From the NCBI RefSeq assembly GCF_002154225.1, contig NZ_MTSE01000004.1, positions 310,001-374,000 of the forward strand: 64,000 nucleotides of DNA. The letters run 5' to 3'. This stretch comes from Hymenobacter crusticola. Its GTDB lineage: Bacteria > Bacteroidota > Bacteroidia > Cytophagales > Hymenobacteraceae. Of this stretch, positions 55,367 to 63,749 are shown piece after piece. The notes beneath the pieces were generated by a model. It saw only the letters and a list, made by a program, of their open reading frames with translations. It had not been told where the DNA came from and made no database searches. A program made the translations under genes and the position numbers. How positions within the stretch are numbered: the stretch's first letter is position 1; every line of letters starts with the position of its first letter.

Positions 55367-55437
55367 AAATCCTACTTGCCCCACCAAGTAGGATTTCTAC
55401 TTAACAAGGTTCGCCTTGTTCCAAGCCTCAGGGCTTG
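55367..55437 (+). promoter_or_regulatory. Three consecutive hairpins in the susC leader
   Basis: Hairpin 1: AAATCCTACTTG with CAAGTAGGATTT (55367-55378/55385-55396, 6-nt loop). Hairpin 2: AACAAGG-TTCG-CCTTGTT (55403-55420, UUCG-type tetraloop). Hairpin 3: CAAGCC with GGCTTG (55422-55437). They lie in a row 43 bp before the susC ATG. They could be leader-RNA structures that control translation or transcription of susC. Confidence 0.6.
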
Positions 55438-55479
55438 CGATCCGATTAACTCATCTTCATCCCCTTATATCAACTCACC

Positions 55480-58400
55480 ATGGTAAGAAGAACTGTACAG
55501 TTAATTGTTTTACTCTTGCTGCTTTGTCAAGGCTACAGCTACGCGCAGGCCAGCAAGGTGTCGGGCAAAATAACCGGCTCGGATAATGAGCCGCTCATCG
55601 GCGTAAGCATCCAGGTTAGCGGCACCACGCAAGGCACCACTTCCGACGTAGACGGTAATTACGCCCTGGAAGCCCCCAGCAATGCCTCGCTGGTGTTTTC
55701 CTACATTGGCTATGTAAGCCAAACCGTCTCGGTTAACGGTCGCTCTTCCATCAACGTGATTATGGCCACCGATACCAAGCAGCTCGGTGAGGTAGTCGTG
55801 ACGGCCCTAGGTATCAAAAAGGACGAGCGCAAGCTAGGCTACGCCGTTACGAAAGTAGAGGGCTCAGCCCTAAACGTAGCGCGCGAAACCAACGTGGCCA
55901 ACTCGCTGACGGGCCGCGTAGCGGGTCTGAACGTGGGTGGTACCAGCGGTGGCCCGGGTTCCTCCGCTCGCCTGAACATCCGGGGGGTTACGTCTTTCTC
56001 CGGTACGTCTTCGCCGCTGATCGTTATCAACGGTGTGCCCATGGATAACACGGTACGCGGCAGCGCCGGCGAATGGGGCGGCGCTGATCTAGGTGACGGC
56101 TTAAGTAACATCAACCCCGATGATATCGAAACCATGACGGTACTGAAAGGCTCTACGGCCTCGGCGCTGTATGGTGCTCGTGCCGCCAACGGCGTAATTC
56201 AGATCACGACCAAAAGCGGTATCAAGGGCAAAACCACGATTGAGTACAACACCAACTTGCAGTTCGACCGCCCGGTTGATAACACTGATTTCCAGTACGT
56301 TTATGGCCAAGGTAGCCAAGGCGGACGGCCCACAGACGCCGCTTCAGCTATCATTTCGGGCAACACTGCCTGGGGCGAAAAAATGGATGGTACCCCAACG
56401 GTAGGCATCGATGGCCAACTGCACCCGTACTCGCCGGTGAAGAACAACATCGAGAAGTTCTATCGCACAGCGCCTTCCTGGACCAACACGCTCGCTATTT
56501 CGGGCGGTGGCGACAAAGGCACCTACCGTTTATCGGTGTCGAACCTGGACAGCAAATCTATTCTGCGCAACAGCGGCCTTGATCGGCGGACCGTTAACTT
56601 CAACACGGGCTACGACCTGACCAAGAAGCTCAGCTTCAACCTGACCGCTAGCTACATCGACCAGAAAGACCAGAACCGGCCGTACTTGAGCGACTCGCCC
56701 TTGAACGCCAACAACATCGTCTTCCTGGCCCCCAACATTGACCAGGCTACGCTGAAGCCAGGTTACAACCCTGACAACAACGGTCTGGAAACGGCTTGGA
56801 ACTCGGATAGCTACGCCACCAACCCTTGGTTTGTAGTGAACCAGTTCAAAAATGACATCTCACGTAAGCGTCTGATCAGCTCGCTTTCAGCCAAGTACGC
56901 GTTTACGGATTGGCTGTCGCTGATGGGCCGCGTAGGCTATGATTACTCCAGCGACCGGCGCTTCAACGTGACGCCTTACGGCACGCTGTATTCGGCTAAC
57001 GGCGAAGGCGGCTTAGAAAACCTGACCCTAGGTTCGCGCCTAGAACTGAACACCGACGCCTTGCTGTCGTTCAGTAAAAACCTGAACGAAGACTTCTCTA
57101 TCGATGCTAGCGTAGGAGCCAACTACCGCCGCAACAACTTCGAGAGCAGCCGTTTGTATGGTGGTCAGTTTATCGTGCCTTACCTGTACTCGCCTTCCAA
57201 CTTGCGTACTCGCAACTCCGAATACCAGTACACCCGATTGGAAACGCCATCGGCTTACTACACCGCCGATTTCACCTACAAGTTCCTGACGCTGAGCACT
57301 ACGGGGCGCTACGACCAGTTCTCGACGCTGCCGCGCAACAACCGCAGCATCTTCACGCCATCGGTATCGGGTAGCTTCATCTTCTCCGATCTACTCCAGT
57401 CGCCAGTACTGAGCTATGGTAAGTTGCGGGCTTCGTACGCCGAAACTAGCGGTGAGCCAGCTCAGCCGTACCAAACGGCCTTCTACTATAACATCAACAA
57501 CAACATCAACGGGATTGCTCGCAGCTCCTTCGACAGCCAGTTGCCCAACGCGAACCTGAAGCCGTACAGCCTGAATGAGTACGAAATCGGTACGGAACTG
57601 CGTTTCCTCAATGGCCGAATTGGCTTAGACCTAGCTTACTTCAACCGGAAAACCAACGGGGAGATTGTGAAGGCCAGCCTTTCTTCTTCCACTGGCTTTG
57701 ATAGCCGCTCGGTCAACCTAGGTTCGACCCAGAACAAGGGGATAGAGGCAATGCTGACGGTAACGCCGGTGAAGACGGGTAGTTTCAACTGGACTTCGTC
57801 GTTCAACATCACCAAGCTGCGCAACAAGGTGCTGGATATCGACAAAACGGACAATCCTCCTCCCTTGCAAACTGGAACTTACCGCCCGATGAACGCATTT
57901 ATCGACGTGGTAAAAGGGCAAGCCATTGCCCAGATCATGGCCTACGATTACAAGCGTGATGCGAACGGCAATATTGTTGTGGGCGCTAACGGTGTACCGG
58001 TGCGCGGCGACTTGAAGCCGATGGGCTCGGGTATTGCTAACTTGTACGGCGGCTGGAACAACGATTTGACCTTCAAGAACTTCAACTTGTCCTTCCTGAT
58101 CGACTATAAGTTCAACAACAAGGTGTTGTCGGCTACCGAGTACTACTCCATTTCGCGCGGCCTGAACAAAGCGACGCTGGAAGGCCGCGAAACTGGCATT
58201 CTGGTTCAAGGTGTGAAAGAAAACGGCGAAGTCAACAACATCACGGTGCCGGCTTATACCTATTATCCGCAGCTAGCTACCAACATTTCGTCGCTATCTG
58301 TACTAGATGGCAGCTTCATCAAGTTCCGGCAGCTCACGTTCGGGTACACGCTCAACCAAGCAGTGCTAGCCAGAACGCCTTTCCAAGCCGTGACGCTCTC

Positions 58401-58557
58401 GTTGGTTGGTCGTAACCTGTTCACGATCATGAAGCACACCGACAACATCGACCCAGAGAATACAATTTCTCCCTTGGTTACGTACGCCGGCGTGGAAGGT
58501 GGCTCACTGCCCTTCACCAGAACGTACGGCTTTACTCTCAACGTCAAATTCAAGTAA
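55480..58557 (+). CDS. SusC/RagA family TonB-dependent outer-membrane transporter
   Basis: 1025 residues with a signal peptide (TVQLIVLLLLLCQGYSYAQ). An N-terminal carboxypeptidase-regulatory-like domain (KVSGKITGSDNEPLIGVSIQ, residues about 24-105) precedes the TonB-box region (GEVVVTALGIKKDERKLGYA) and plug (LTGRVAGLNVGG, LIVINGVPMDN, LYGARAANGVIQITTK). The rest is a long beta-barrel ending in aromatic GFTLNVKFK. It imports glycans into the periplasm with energy from TonB-ExbBD. It is separated from the SusD gene by 8 bp, the normal SusCD pairing. Confidence 0.95.
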   Translation: MVRRTVQLIVLLLLLCQGYSYAQASKVSGKITGSDNEPLIGVSIQVSGTTQGTTSDVDGNYALEAPSNASLVFSYIGYVSQTVSVNGRSSINVIMATDTKQLGEVVVTALGIKKDERKLGYAVTKVEGSALNVARETNVANSLTGRVAGLNVGGTSGGPGSSARLNIRGVTSFSGTSSPLIVINGVPMDNTVRGSAGEWGGADLGDGLSNINPDDIETMTVLKGSTASALYGARAANGVIQITTKSGIKGKTTIEYNTNLQFDRPVDNTDFQYVYGQGSQGGRPTDAASAIISGNTAWGEKMDGTPTVGIDGQLHPYSPVKNNIEKFYRTAPSWTNTLAISGGGDKGTYRLSVSNLDSKSILRNSGLDRRTVNFNTGYDLTKKLSFNLTASYIDQKDQNRPYLSDSPLNANNIVFLAPNIDQATLKPGYNPDNNGLETAWNSDSYATNPWFVVNQFKNDISRKRLISSLSAKYAFTDWLSLMGRVGYDYSSDRRFNVTPYGTLYSANGEGGLENLTLGSRLELNTDALLSFSKNLNEDFSIDASVGANYRRNNFESSRLYGGQFIVPYLYSPSNLRTRNSEYQYTRLETPSAYYTADFTYKFLTLSTTGRYDQFSTLPRNNRSIFTPSVSGSFIFSDLLQSPVLSYGKLRASYAETSGEPAQPYQTAFYYNINNNINGIARSSFDSQLPNANLKPYSLNEYEIGTELRFLNGRIGLDLAYFNRKTNGEIVKASLSSSTGFDSRSVNLGSTQNKGIEAMLTVTPVKTGSFNWTSSFNITKLRNKVLDIDKTDNPPPLQTGTYRPMNAFIDVVKGQAIAQIMAYDYKRDANGNIVVGANGVPVRGDLKPMGSGIANLYGGWNNDLTFKNFNLSFLIDYKFNNKVLSATEYYSISRGLNKATLEGRETGILVQGVKENGEVNNITVPAYTYYPQLATNISSLSVLDGSFIKFRQLTFGYTLNQAVLARTPFQAVTLSLVGRNLFTIMKHTDNIDPENTISPLVTYAGVEGGSLPFTRTYGFTLNVKFK

Positions 58558-58565
58558 TCGGAGCA

Positions 58566-60161
58566 ATGAAAAAGCCGATCTTCTATATAGCCTTTGCTGC
58601 CGTCCTGTTCAGTACTTCCTGTTCGGAGGACCATTTGGATGAGGTGAACACCAACCCCAATGCCGCGTCGGTCGACAACCTCAACCCCAACTACCTGCTG
58701 ACGGACGGACAGCTGACGTTTGCCAACACTGGGTACTCGCAGCTCTTGTATCCGGGGCCAGCCATCCAAGTCATAGCTAGCACGTTCAACTACTACGGCA
58801 ACGGCGACAAGTACGTCAACGCTGGTGGGTTTACGGGCTATCAGGCCCTGATCTTCAACGATGGCTACCGGGCGCTTAGCCGGTTGCAGCAGGCCATTGA
58901 CGTAGCCAATACGCAAGGTGCTGCCCGCTTCACCAACGTGATTGCCATCAGCAATATCATGAGGGTCATGATATTCCAGCGCATCACCGATACTTACGGC
59001 GATATTCCGTTCTCCCAAGCCTTGCAAGCTCCGCAGGGCGTTGTGACGCCCCAGTATGATAAGCAGCAGGATATCTATCCTGCCCTGCTGACGCAGTTGG
59101 AAGCGGCAATCAATAGCCTCGACGCTGCCGGAGCCAAAGCCTCCGGTGACTTGATGTATGCAGGCGATGTGGCCCAGTGGAAAAAGCTAGGTTACTCGCT
59201 GATGGTACGGGTGGCGATGCGCCTCACCAAGGTTGATCCGGCCACGGCCAGAACTTGGACCGAGAAAGCCGCCAAGGCTGGTACCTTAGCTAGCACCGCC
59301 GACAACGCCATCGTGAAAACCGATGCTGCGAACGGCGACACGCAGAACGCCACCAGCGGAGCCCTGTTAACGACCGACGACTTCCGGGAATTGAAGTGGA
59401 GCAAGACGTTGATTGACTACCTCCGCGCCAACAATGACCCACGCCTAGGCGCCATTGCTGAGATTCCGCTGGCAGGCAAAGCAAACAATGCAAACCAATC
59501 ACTAAACGGCAACACGGACCCCGCCATTCAGCGTGGTTTGCCTAATGGCTACGACCTCACAGGTACGGGTGCTTTTGATATCCGCAAGCGCGCTGACTAT
59601 CCGGGGCCAACGGGTACCGGCGATGATATTGCGCCGCTCGGCAACTACTCCCGCCCGCGCGTGAACGTCTACTTCAAAAGGAACGCCCCGAACTTCGTGC
59701 TGACCTACGCCGAAACGGAATTTTTGCTGGCCGAAGCTGCTTCCCGGGGCTGGAGCGTGGGTGGTACGGCTGCCACGCACTATGCCAATGGGTTGCGCGG
59801 CGCTATGCAATCTTTAGCACAAATGGATGCCGCCGCTACCATCGATGCGGCTGCTATCGAAACCTACGTGACGACCCATCCGCTGCTGGCCACGACTGCT
59901 CTGAAGCAAATCAATGAACAATACTGGCTGGAAACGGCTACGACCTTCAGCTTCATCGAAGGCTGGTTTAACTGGCGTCGCTCGGGCTACCCGGAGCTTG
60001 TGCCCGTGAACTACCCCGGCAACGTGACCAACGGCACCATTCCACGCCGCATCGTTTATCCTTCAACGGAAATCTCCAACAACCCCAGCGGCTACGCCTC
60101 AGGTGTAGCGAGCCTGAGCGGCGGCGACCTGCTGACCTCGCGCGTGTGGTGGGATAAGTAA
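58566..60161 (+). CDS. SusD/RagB family nutrient-binding outer-membrane lipoprotein
   Basis: 531 residues. The signal ends in a lipobox with Cys19 (FAAVLFSTSCSEDHLDEVNTNP), so it is a surface lipoprotein. The SusD-like fold is supported by RVMIFQRITDTYGDIPFSQAL, YSLMVRVAMRLTKVDP, and a C-terminal YWLETATTFSFIEGWFNWRRSGYPELVPV. Family members form a lid over the SusC barrel and capture the glycan. It follows susC by 8 bp. The variant belongs to the SusD-like type 2 group, often linked to oligosaccharide or peptide-glycan uptake, but substrate is not readable. Confidence 0.93.
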   Translation: MKKPIFYIAFAAVLFSTSCSEDHLDEVNTNPNAASVDNLNPNYLLTDGQLTFANTGYSQLLYPGPAIQVIASTFNYYGNGDKYVNAGGFTGYQALIFNDGYRALSRLQQAIDVANTQGAARFTNVIAISNIMRVMIFQRITDTYGDIPFSQALQAPQGVVTPQYDKQQDIYPALLTQLEAAINSLDAAGAKASGDLMYAGDVAQWKKLGYSLMVRVAMRLTKVDPATARTWTEKAAKAGTLASTADNAIVKTDAANGDTQNATSGALLTTDDFRELKWSKTLIDYLRANNDPRLGAIAEIPLAGKANNANQSLNGNTDPAIQRGLPNGYDLTGTGAFDIRKRADYPGPTGTGDDIAPLGNYSRPRVNVYFKRNAPNFVLTYAETEFLLAEAASRGWSVGGTAATHYANGLRGAMQSLAQMDAAATIDAAAIETYVTTHPLLATTALKQINEQYWLETATTFSFIEGWFNWRRSGYPELVPVNYPGNVTNGTIPRRIVYPSTEISNNPSGYASGVASLSGGDLLTSRVWWDK

Positions 60162-60321
60162 CAGCGAAGGTTCTCATCAAGGCAATGAGGCTTTATTCTA
60201 GGCAAGCCTAGGGTAAAGCCTCATTTGCTTTATAGGGCTGGTCGGTACGAGACCATTTAAAAGACAGGCATCAAGCATAAACCAGAAGTGTGTTCTCACT
60301 TCACAGATTAAAATAGCGTAC

Positions 60322-61524
60322 ATGAAAAAACCTTTCCCTTTTTTCCGGCTGCCGCCAATGTTGCACGCCGTGCGCCCTGATTTGGCGCAAGGAGTAGTGG
60401 CTGGTCGGGGGAAGCAGAGGCACCCTAGGTCGGCTAAGAGTTGGGGAAGCCTACTTTGCTTGGTGGGGCTAGCCTTGCCGCTCCACGCCCAAAATCAAAC
60501 TGCATTTCAGGGCTTGGAGGCACTCTTTACGCCACCTAAAGGCTATGTGGTGCAGCACACAAGTCAGCCTCTGACTATGGACGGCAACCTGCGGGAAAGC
60601 GACTGGCAGAAAGCTGCTTGGACCACAGATTTCGTTGATATCGAGGGGGCGGCCAAGCCGCTACCTAGCTTGCAGACACGGGTGAAGATGCTGTGGAACG
60701 ACTCTACGCTGTTCATTGCCGCTACCATGCAGGAGCCGCAAATCTGGGCTACGCAAACGCACCACGACGACATCATCTACAAAGACAATGATTTCGAGGT
60801 GTTTATTGACCCCGATAATAACACGCACCAGTACTTTGAAGTCGAGGTCAATGCTATCAACAAAATCTTTGACCTCTACCTACCCAAACCGTATCGCAAT
60901 AAAGGAGACGCCCTGATCAGCTGGGACGTGGCCGGCCTGCAATCGGGGGTGAGCATCGACGGCACGCTTAATCAGCCGCGGGACCAAGACAAGGGCTGGA
61001 CCGTGGAAATGGCGATTCCGCTGAAAGCGGTGCGCATGGGCTTCCCTTTGCAAACCCCCACGGAAGGCACTTTGTGGCGCATCAACTTTTCGCGGGTGGA
61101 GTGGGATACGAAGGTGGTGGGCGATAAAAATCCGAAGCTCCGAGATGCGGCGGGCAAAGACCTACCCGAGCACAACTGGGTTTGGTCGCCGCAGGGCGTC
61201 ATCAACATGCACTATCCGGAACGCTGGGGCTACTTGCAGTTCACCCGCCAGGCCAACACCACGTTTCAGCTACCGCCGGCCGAACTGCGCAAGCGTTACC
61301 TCTGGCTGGTGTACTATCGCCAGCAGCAGTACCGGGAGAAGAACGGCCGGTATGCCACCTCACTCGCCGAATTGAAGATTACGCCGCAAGTTGACGTCGA
61401 CAAACAAGCTAACCAGCTCCAGCTAGCCGCCACGCCTCTTCAGTTCACTGCCTCCATTACGGCCACGGGCAAGGCCACTATTCGCATCAACGACGAAGGA
61501 CTACTTGAAACGCTAACACCATGA
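60322..61524 (+). CDS. CBM9-like carbohydrate-binding protein
   Basis: 400 residues. An internal hydrophobic segment (LLCLVGLALPLHAQ, near residue 48) would be the export signal, so the true start may be downstream of the ATG at 60322. A CBM9-like beta-sandwich follows from about residue 75 (LTMDGNLRESDWQKAAWTTD, LWNDSTLFIAATMQEPQIWA, DNDFEVFIDPDNN). The C-terminal third (LRKRYLWLVYYRQQQYREKN) is unknown. It probably binds carbohydrate in the periplasm or at the outer membrane. The stop overlaps the next ATG by 4 bp (ATGA), which ties the two proteins together. Confidence 0.75.
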   Translation: MKKPFPFFRLPPMLHAVRPDLAQGVVAGRGKQRHPRSAKSWGSLLCLVGLALPLHAQNQTAFQGLEALFTPPKGYVVQHTSQPLTMDGNLRESDWQKAAWTTDFVDIEGAAKPLPSLQTRVKMLWNDSTLFIAATMQEPQIWATQTHHDDIIYKDNDFEVFIDPDNNTHQYFEVEVNAINKIFDLYLPKPYRNKGDALISWDVAGLQSGVSIDGTLNQPRDQDKGWTVEMAIPLKAVRMGFPLQTPTEGTLWRINFSRVEWDTKVVGDKNPKLRDAAGKDLPEHNWVWSPQGVINMHYPERWGYLQFTRQANTTFQLPPAELRKRYLWLVYYRQQQYREKNGRYATSLAELKITPQVDVDKQANQLQLAATPLQFTASITATGKATIRINDEGLLETLTP

Positions 61525-62624
61525 CCAGCCGCCGCCGATTTGTTAAGAACAGTTTGCTAACGGGGCTTTCGGCCTCGGTACTGCCTGCCGTAGCTCAGGT
61601 TGCCCTCCCTGCCGCAGCTCCCAAAACGGGCTGGAAACATTGGGTATGGATCAACCCGGACCAAAAGGATACAGCGCAACAGCTAGCGGAGCGCTACCGA
61701 AAGTATTACGAAGCGGGCATCCGCGGAATCTTCTTTGAGCAGGATAGTGAAAAGCATTTCCGGGCGGCAAAGGCCCAAAAGCTAGAAGCGCACCGCTGGA
61801 TCTGGACGATGAACCGCGGCGAAAAGACCCTGCTACAAGCACACCCCGAGTGGTACGCCGTCAGCCGCAAGGGCGATTCTTGTGCTACTAACCCACCGTA
61901 CGTCAACTATTACCGCTGGCTGTGCCCTTCCCGGGAGGAAGTGAAAAAGTACTTGGAGCAGGATTATGCCGCCGCCCTGAAGAAGGATTACATCGACGGT
62001 ATCCACCTCGACTACGTGCGCTTCTGCGACGTTATTCTGCCCGTGAACCTGTGGGACAAGTATAAGATCGTGCAAACCAGCGAGCTGCCGGAGTATGACT
62101 TCTGCTACTGCCCGGTGTGCAAAGCCGCCTACAAAGCTGAACACGGCATCGACATTGATACCGTACAGTACCCGGAGGCTAGCCCTTCGTGGCGGATATT
62201 CCGTTATCAGCGCGTAAACGAAGTGGTGCGCCGGCTTACAGCTGTGGCCAAGTCATATAAGAAACCCATCACCGCTGCCGTTTTTCCCACCCCCGATATT
62301 GCCCATCGCAACGTGAAGCAAGACTGGGTCAACTGGAATATCAGCGCCGTGTGCCCCATGATCTACCACGGGTTCTACAAGGAAAACGTGGCCTGGATCG
62401 GGCAAGCCGTAGCGGAAGGCGTGAAGGCGCTGAACGGTAAGTTTCCACTGTATGCTGGGTTGTTCCTGCCCGATTTCAAGAACGATACGGAAGTACAGCA
62501 AGGCATCGAAAATGCTCTAAATAATGGCGCGGCAGGTGTTTCCTTGTTCGGCGACGTATCGGACGGAGCGCTAGCTGCCTTAAAAGCTGCGTCGGCAAAA
62601 GTGCAGAATAAAGCAGCCGGCTAG
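61521..62624 (+). CDS. Putative TIM-barrel glycosidase (GHL10/DUF187-like), twin-arginine signal
   Basis: 367 residues. The N-terminus MTSRRRFVKNSLLTGLSASV carries a twin-arginine-like motif (SRRRFVK) before a hydrophobic segment, so export in a folded state is possible. The barrel shows GIRGIFFEQDSEKHFRAAKA, the acidic DGIHLDYVRFCDV near residue 160, and FPTPDIAHRNVKQDWVNW. A CYCPVCKAAY pair (about residue 196) could bind metal. It resembles family-10-like hypothetical glycosidases without a known substrate. It is translationally coupled to the CBM9-like gene and closes the locus, so it is a likely new activity here. Family assignment is moderate; function unknown. Confidence 0.65.
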   Translation: MTSRRRFVKNSLLTGLSASVLPAVAQVALPAAAPKTGWKHWVWINPDQKDTAQQLAERYRKYYEAGIRGIFFEQDSEKHFRAAKAQKLEAHRWIWTMNRGEKTLLQAHPEWYAVSRKGDSCATNPPYVNYYRWLCPSREEVKKYLEQDYAAALKKDYIDGIHLDYVRFCDVILPVNLWDKYKIVQTSELPEYDFCYCPVCKAAYKAEHGIDIDTVQYPEASPSWRIFRYQRVNEVVRRLTAVAKSYKKPITAAVFPTPDIAHRNVKQDWVNWNISAVCPMIYHGFYKENVAWIGQAVAEGVKALNGKFPLYAGLFLPDFKNDTEVQQGIENALNNGAAGVSLFGDVSDGALAALKAASAKVQNKAAG

Positions 62625-62714
62625 CAAAGGCGCCGTCCGCGTTTGAGGCTAAGCTAGCTGCTGCGTTTGCGGCAAATGGTGCACACTAATGGGCGCTTTT
62701 ACGGGATTACTTAC

Positions 62715-62752
62715 GCGTGCCCCTAGGTTTGGAACTAGGGGCACGCCTTTTT
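62715..62752 (+). terminator. Rho-independent terminator at the end of the carbohydrate locus
   Basis: GCGTGCCCCTAG (62715-62726) pairs with CTAGGGGCACGC (62735-62746), 8-nt loop, followed by CTTTTT. Confidence 0.9.
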
Positions 62753-62838
62753 AAGTAGAGTTCTTCTCGGCTCTGAAGAGGCTGAGATACAAAGTGATAC
62801 TTGATAACTGCCCTAGCCTTTGAAGGTGAGAGAGCGGC

Positions 62839-63465
62839 CTAAGCGGCCGTGCCGTTTGGGGCTATCAAAGCAGCTACTATACTTTGGATAGGAGCTAGGT
62901 CGACAGCCGGGCGCGAGCCTAGGTTGTCTGACCACACGAGTTGAGGCTCGACCAAGCCGAACAAGGCACGCGTAAAGCGAGGGTACAGCAGCTGACCCAT
63001 TAGTTTCTGAGCTAGCTGTTGGCTTACTTCCGGGCTCGTTGATAACCGTTCGAGCAGGAACGATGCTATGCGAGCCTGCACGTTCTCAAAAAGCGCCTCG
63101 TGCAAACGTACGGCTCCCTGGGGGAAGCGCTCCGCCTCGGTGATGCTTAGTCGGCACAAACGCAGTGGTTTGCTGGATAACATCGTTTCGAGAAAACGAG
63201 CGCAGAACAAGACCAACGCCTGCTCAGTGTCATGCGCATAAGCCGCGGGCGATTTTAGGTGATCGAGCTGTAAGTCTAAGACCAGATCAAAGACCGCTAG
63301 AAATAAGTTGTCCTTATTAGTGAAATGAGCGTAGAGCGTGCGTTTGGTCGTGCCCGCGTGCTCAGCAATTTGATCCATCGAGGCCCGCTCGAAGCCGACT
63401 TTTAAGAAGACTGCTTTAGCCGCATGTAGCATCTGTTGCCGAAGCTCGGCACCGCGTTTGGCCAT
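62839..63465 (-). CDS. TetR/AcrR family transcriptional regulator
   Basis: 208 residues. The N-terminal HTH is clear (RQQMLHAAKAVFLKVGFERASMDQIAEHAGTTKRTLYAHF in full, residues about 9-48; the quoted text spans several helices, key residues being GF, ASMDQIA, TKRTLY). A C-terminal all-helical ligand domain follows, ending with QSIVAALIAP. Such repressors usually bind a palindrome near their own promoter and respond to a small molecule. The divergent oxidoreductase gene and a perfect 23-bp palindrome between them support local control of that gene. Confidence 0.9.
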   Translation of the reverse strand: MAKRGAELRQQMLHAAKAVFLKVGFERASMDQIAEHAGTTKRTLYAHFTNKDNLFLAVFDLVLDLQLDHLKSPAAYAHDTEQALVLFCARFLETMLSSKPLRLCRLSITEAERFPQGAVRLHEALFENVQARIASFLLERLSTSPEVSQQLAQKLMGQLLYPRFTRALFGLVEPQLVWSDNLGSRPAVDLAPIQSIVAALIAPNGTAA

Positions 63466-63698
63466 CTAGTTGGTTGAGTAATTCACTGGCCGCCTTCCGG
63501 CGCCCACACGTACAAATCGCAGATTAATCGGCTATCGGCCATGCCACTTAGCGCAAAACTTGCTGGTTAAGCACCACTAAGAATATAGGCTAGCCGGTGC
63601 AAAAATAAGTTCTTCTGCTGGTTCTGCTCTCCGCTAAGATGATTCCTAGACCTATAATGAGCAACTCCAACAAAATAGTTTACGGCCTGTTGTTGTAA

Positions 63699-63721
63699 GT
63701 ATACTATACAGTATAGTATAC
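63699..63721. promoter_or_regulatory. Perfect 23-bp palindrome, likely TetR operator
   Basis: GTATACTATAC at 63699-63709, a central A, then its exact complement at 63711-63721. It lies 28 bp before the oxidoreductase ATG and 233 bp from the TetR start. TetR-family operators have this size and symmetry. Confidence 0.7.
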
Positions 63722-63749
63722 TTGTGTACTCAAATCAGAATGCAACCTC

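Larger units (their letters stand above)
54213..55479. promoter_or_regulatory. 1.27-kb divergent regulatory region between LacI and susC
   Basis: No gene is convincing in this AT-rich stretch. It holds three near-identical operator-like palindromes (54769, 54800, 55133) and three hairpins immediately before susC (55367-55437). The left part, about 54213-54700, has no feature I can name. No clear TAnnTTTG promoter box could be assigned to susC. Confidence 0.6.
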
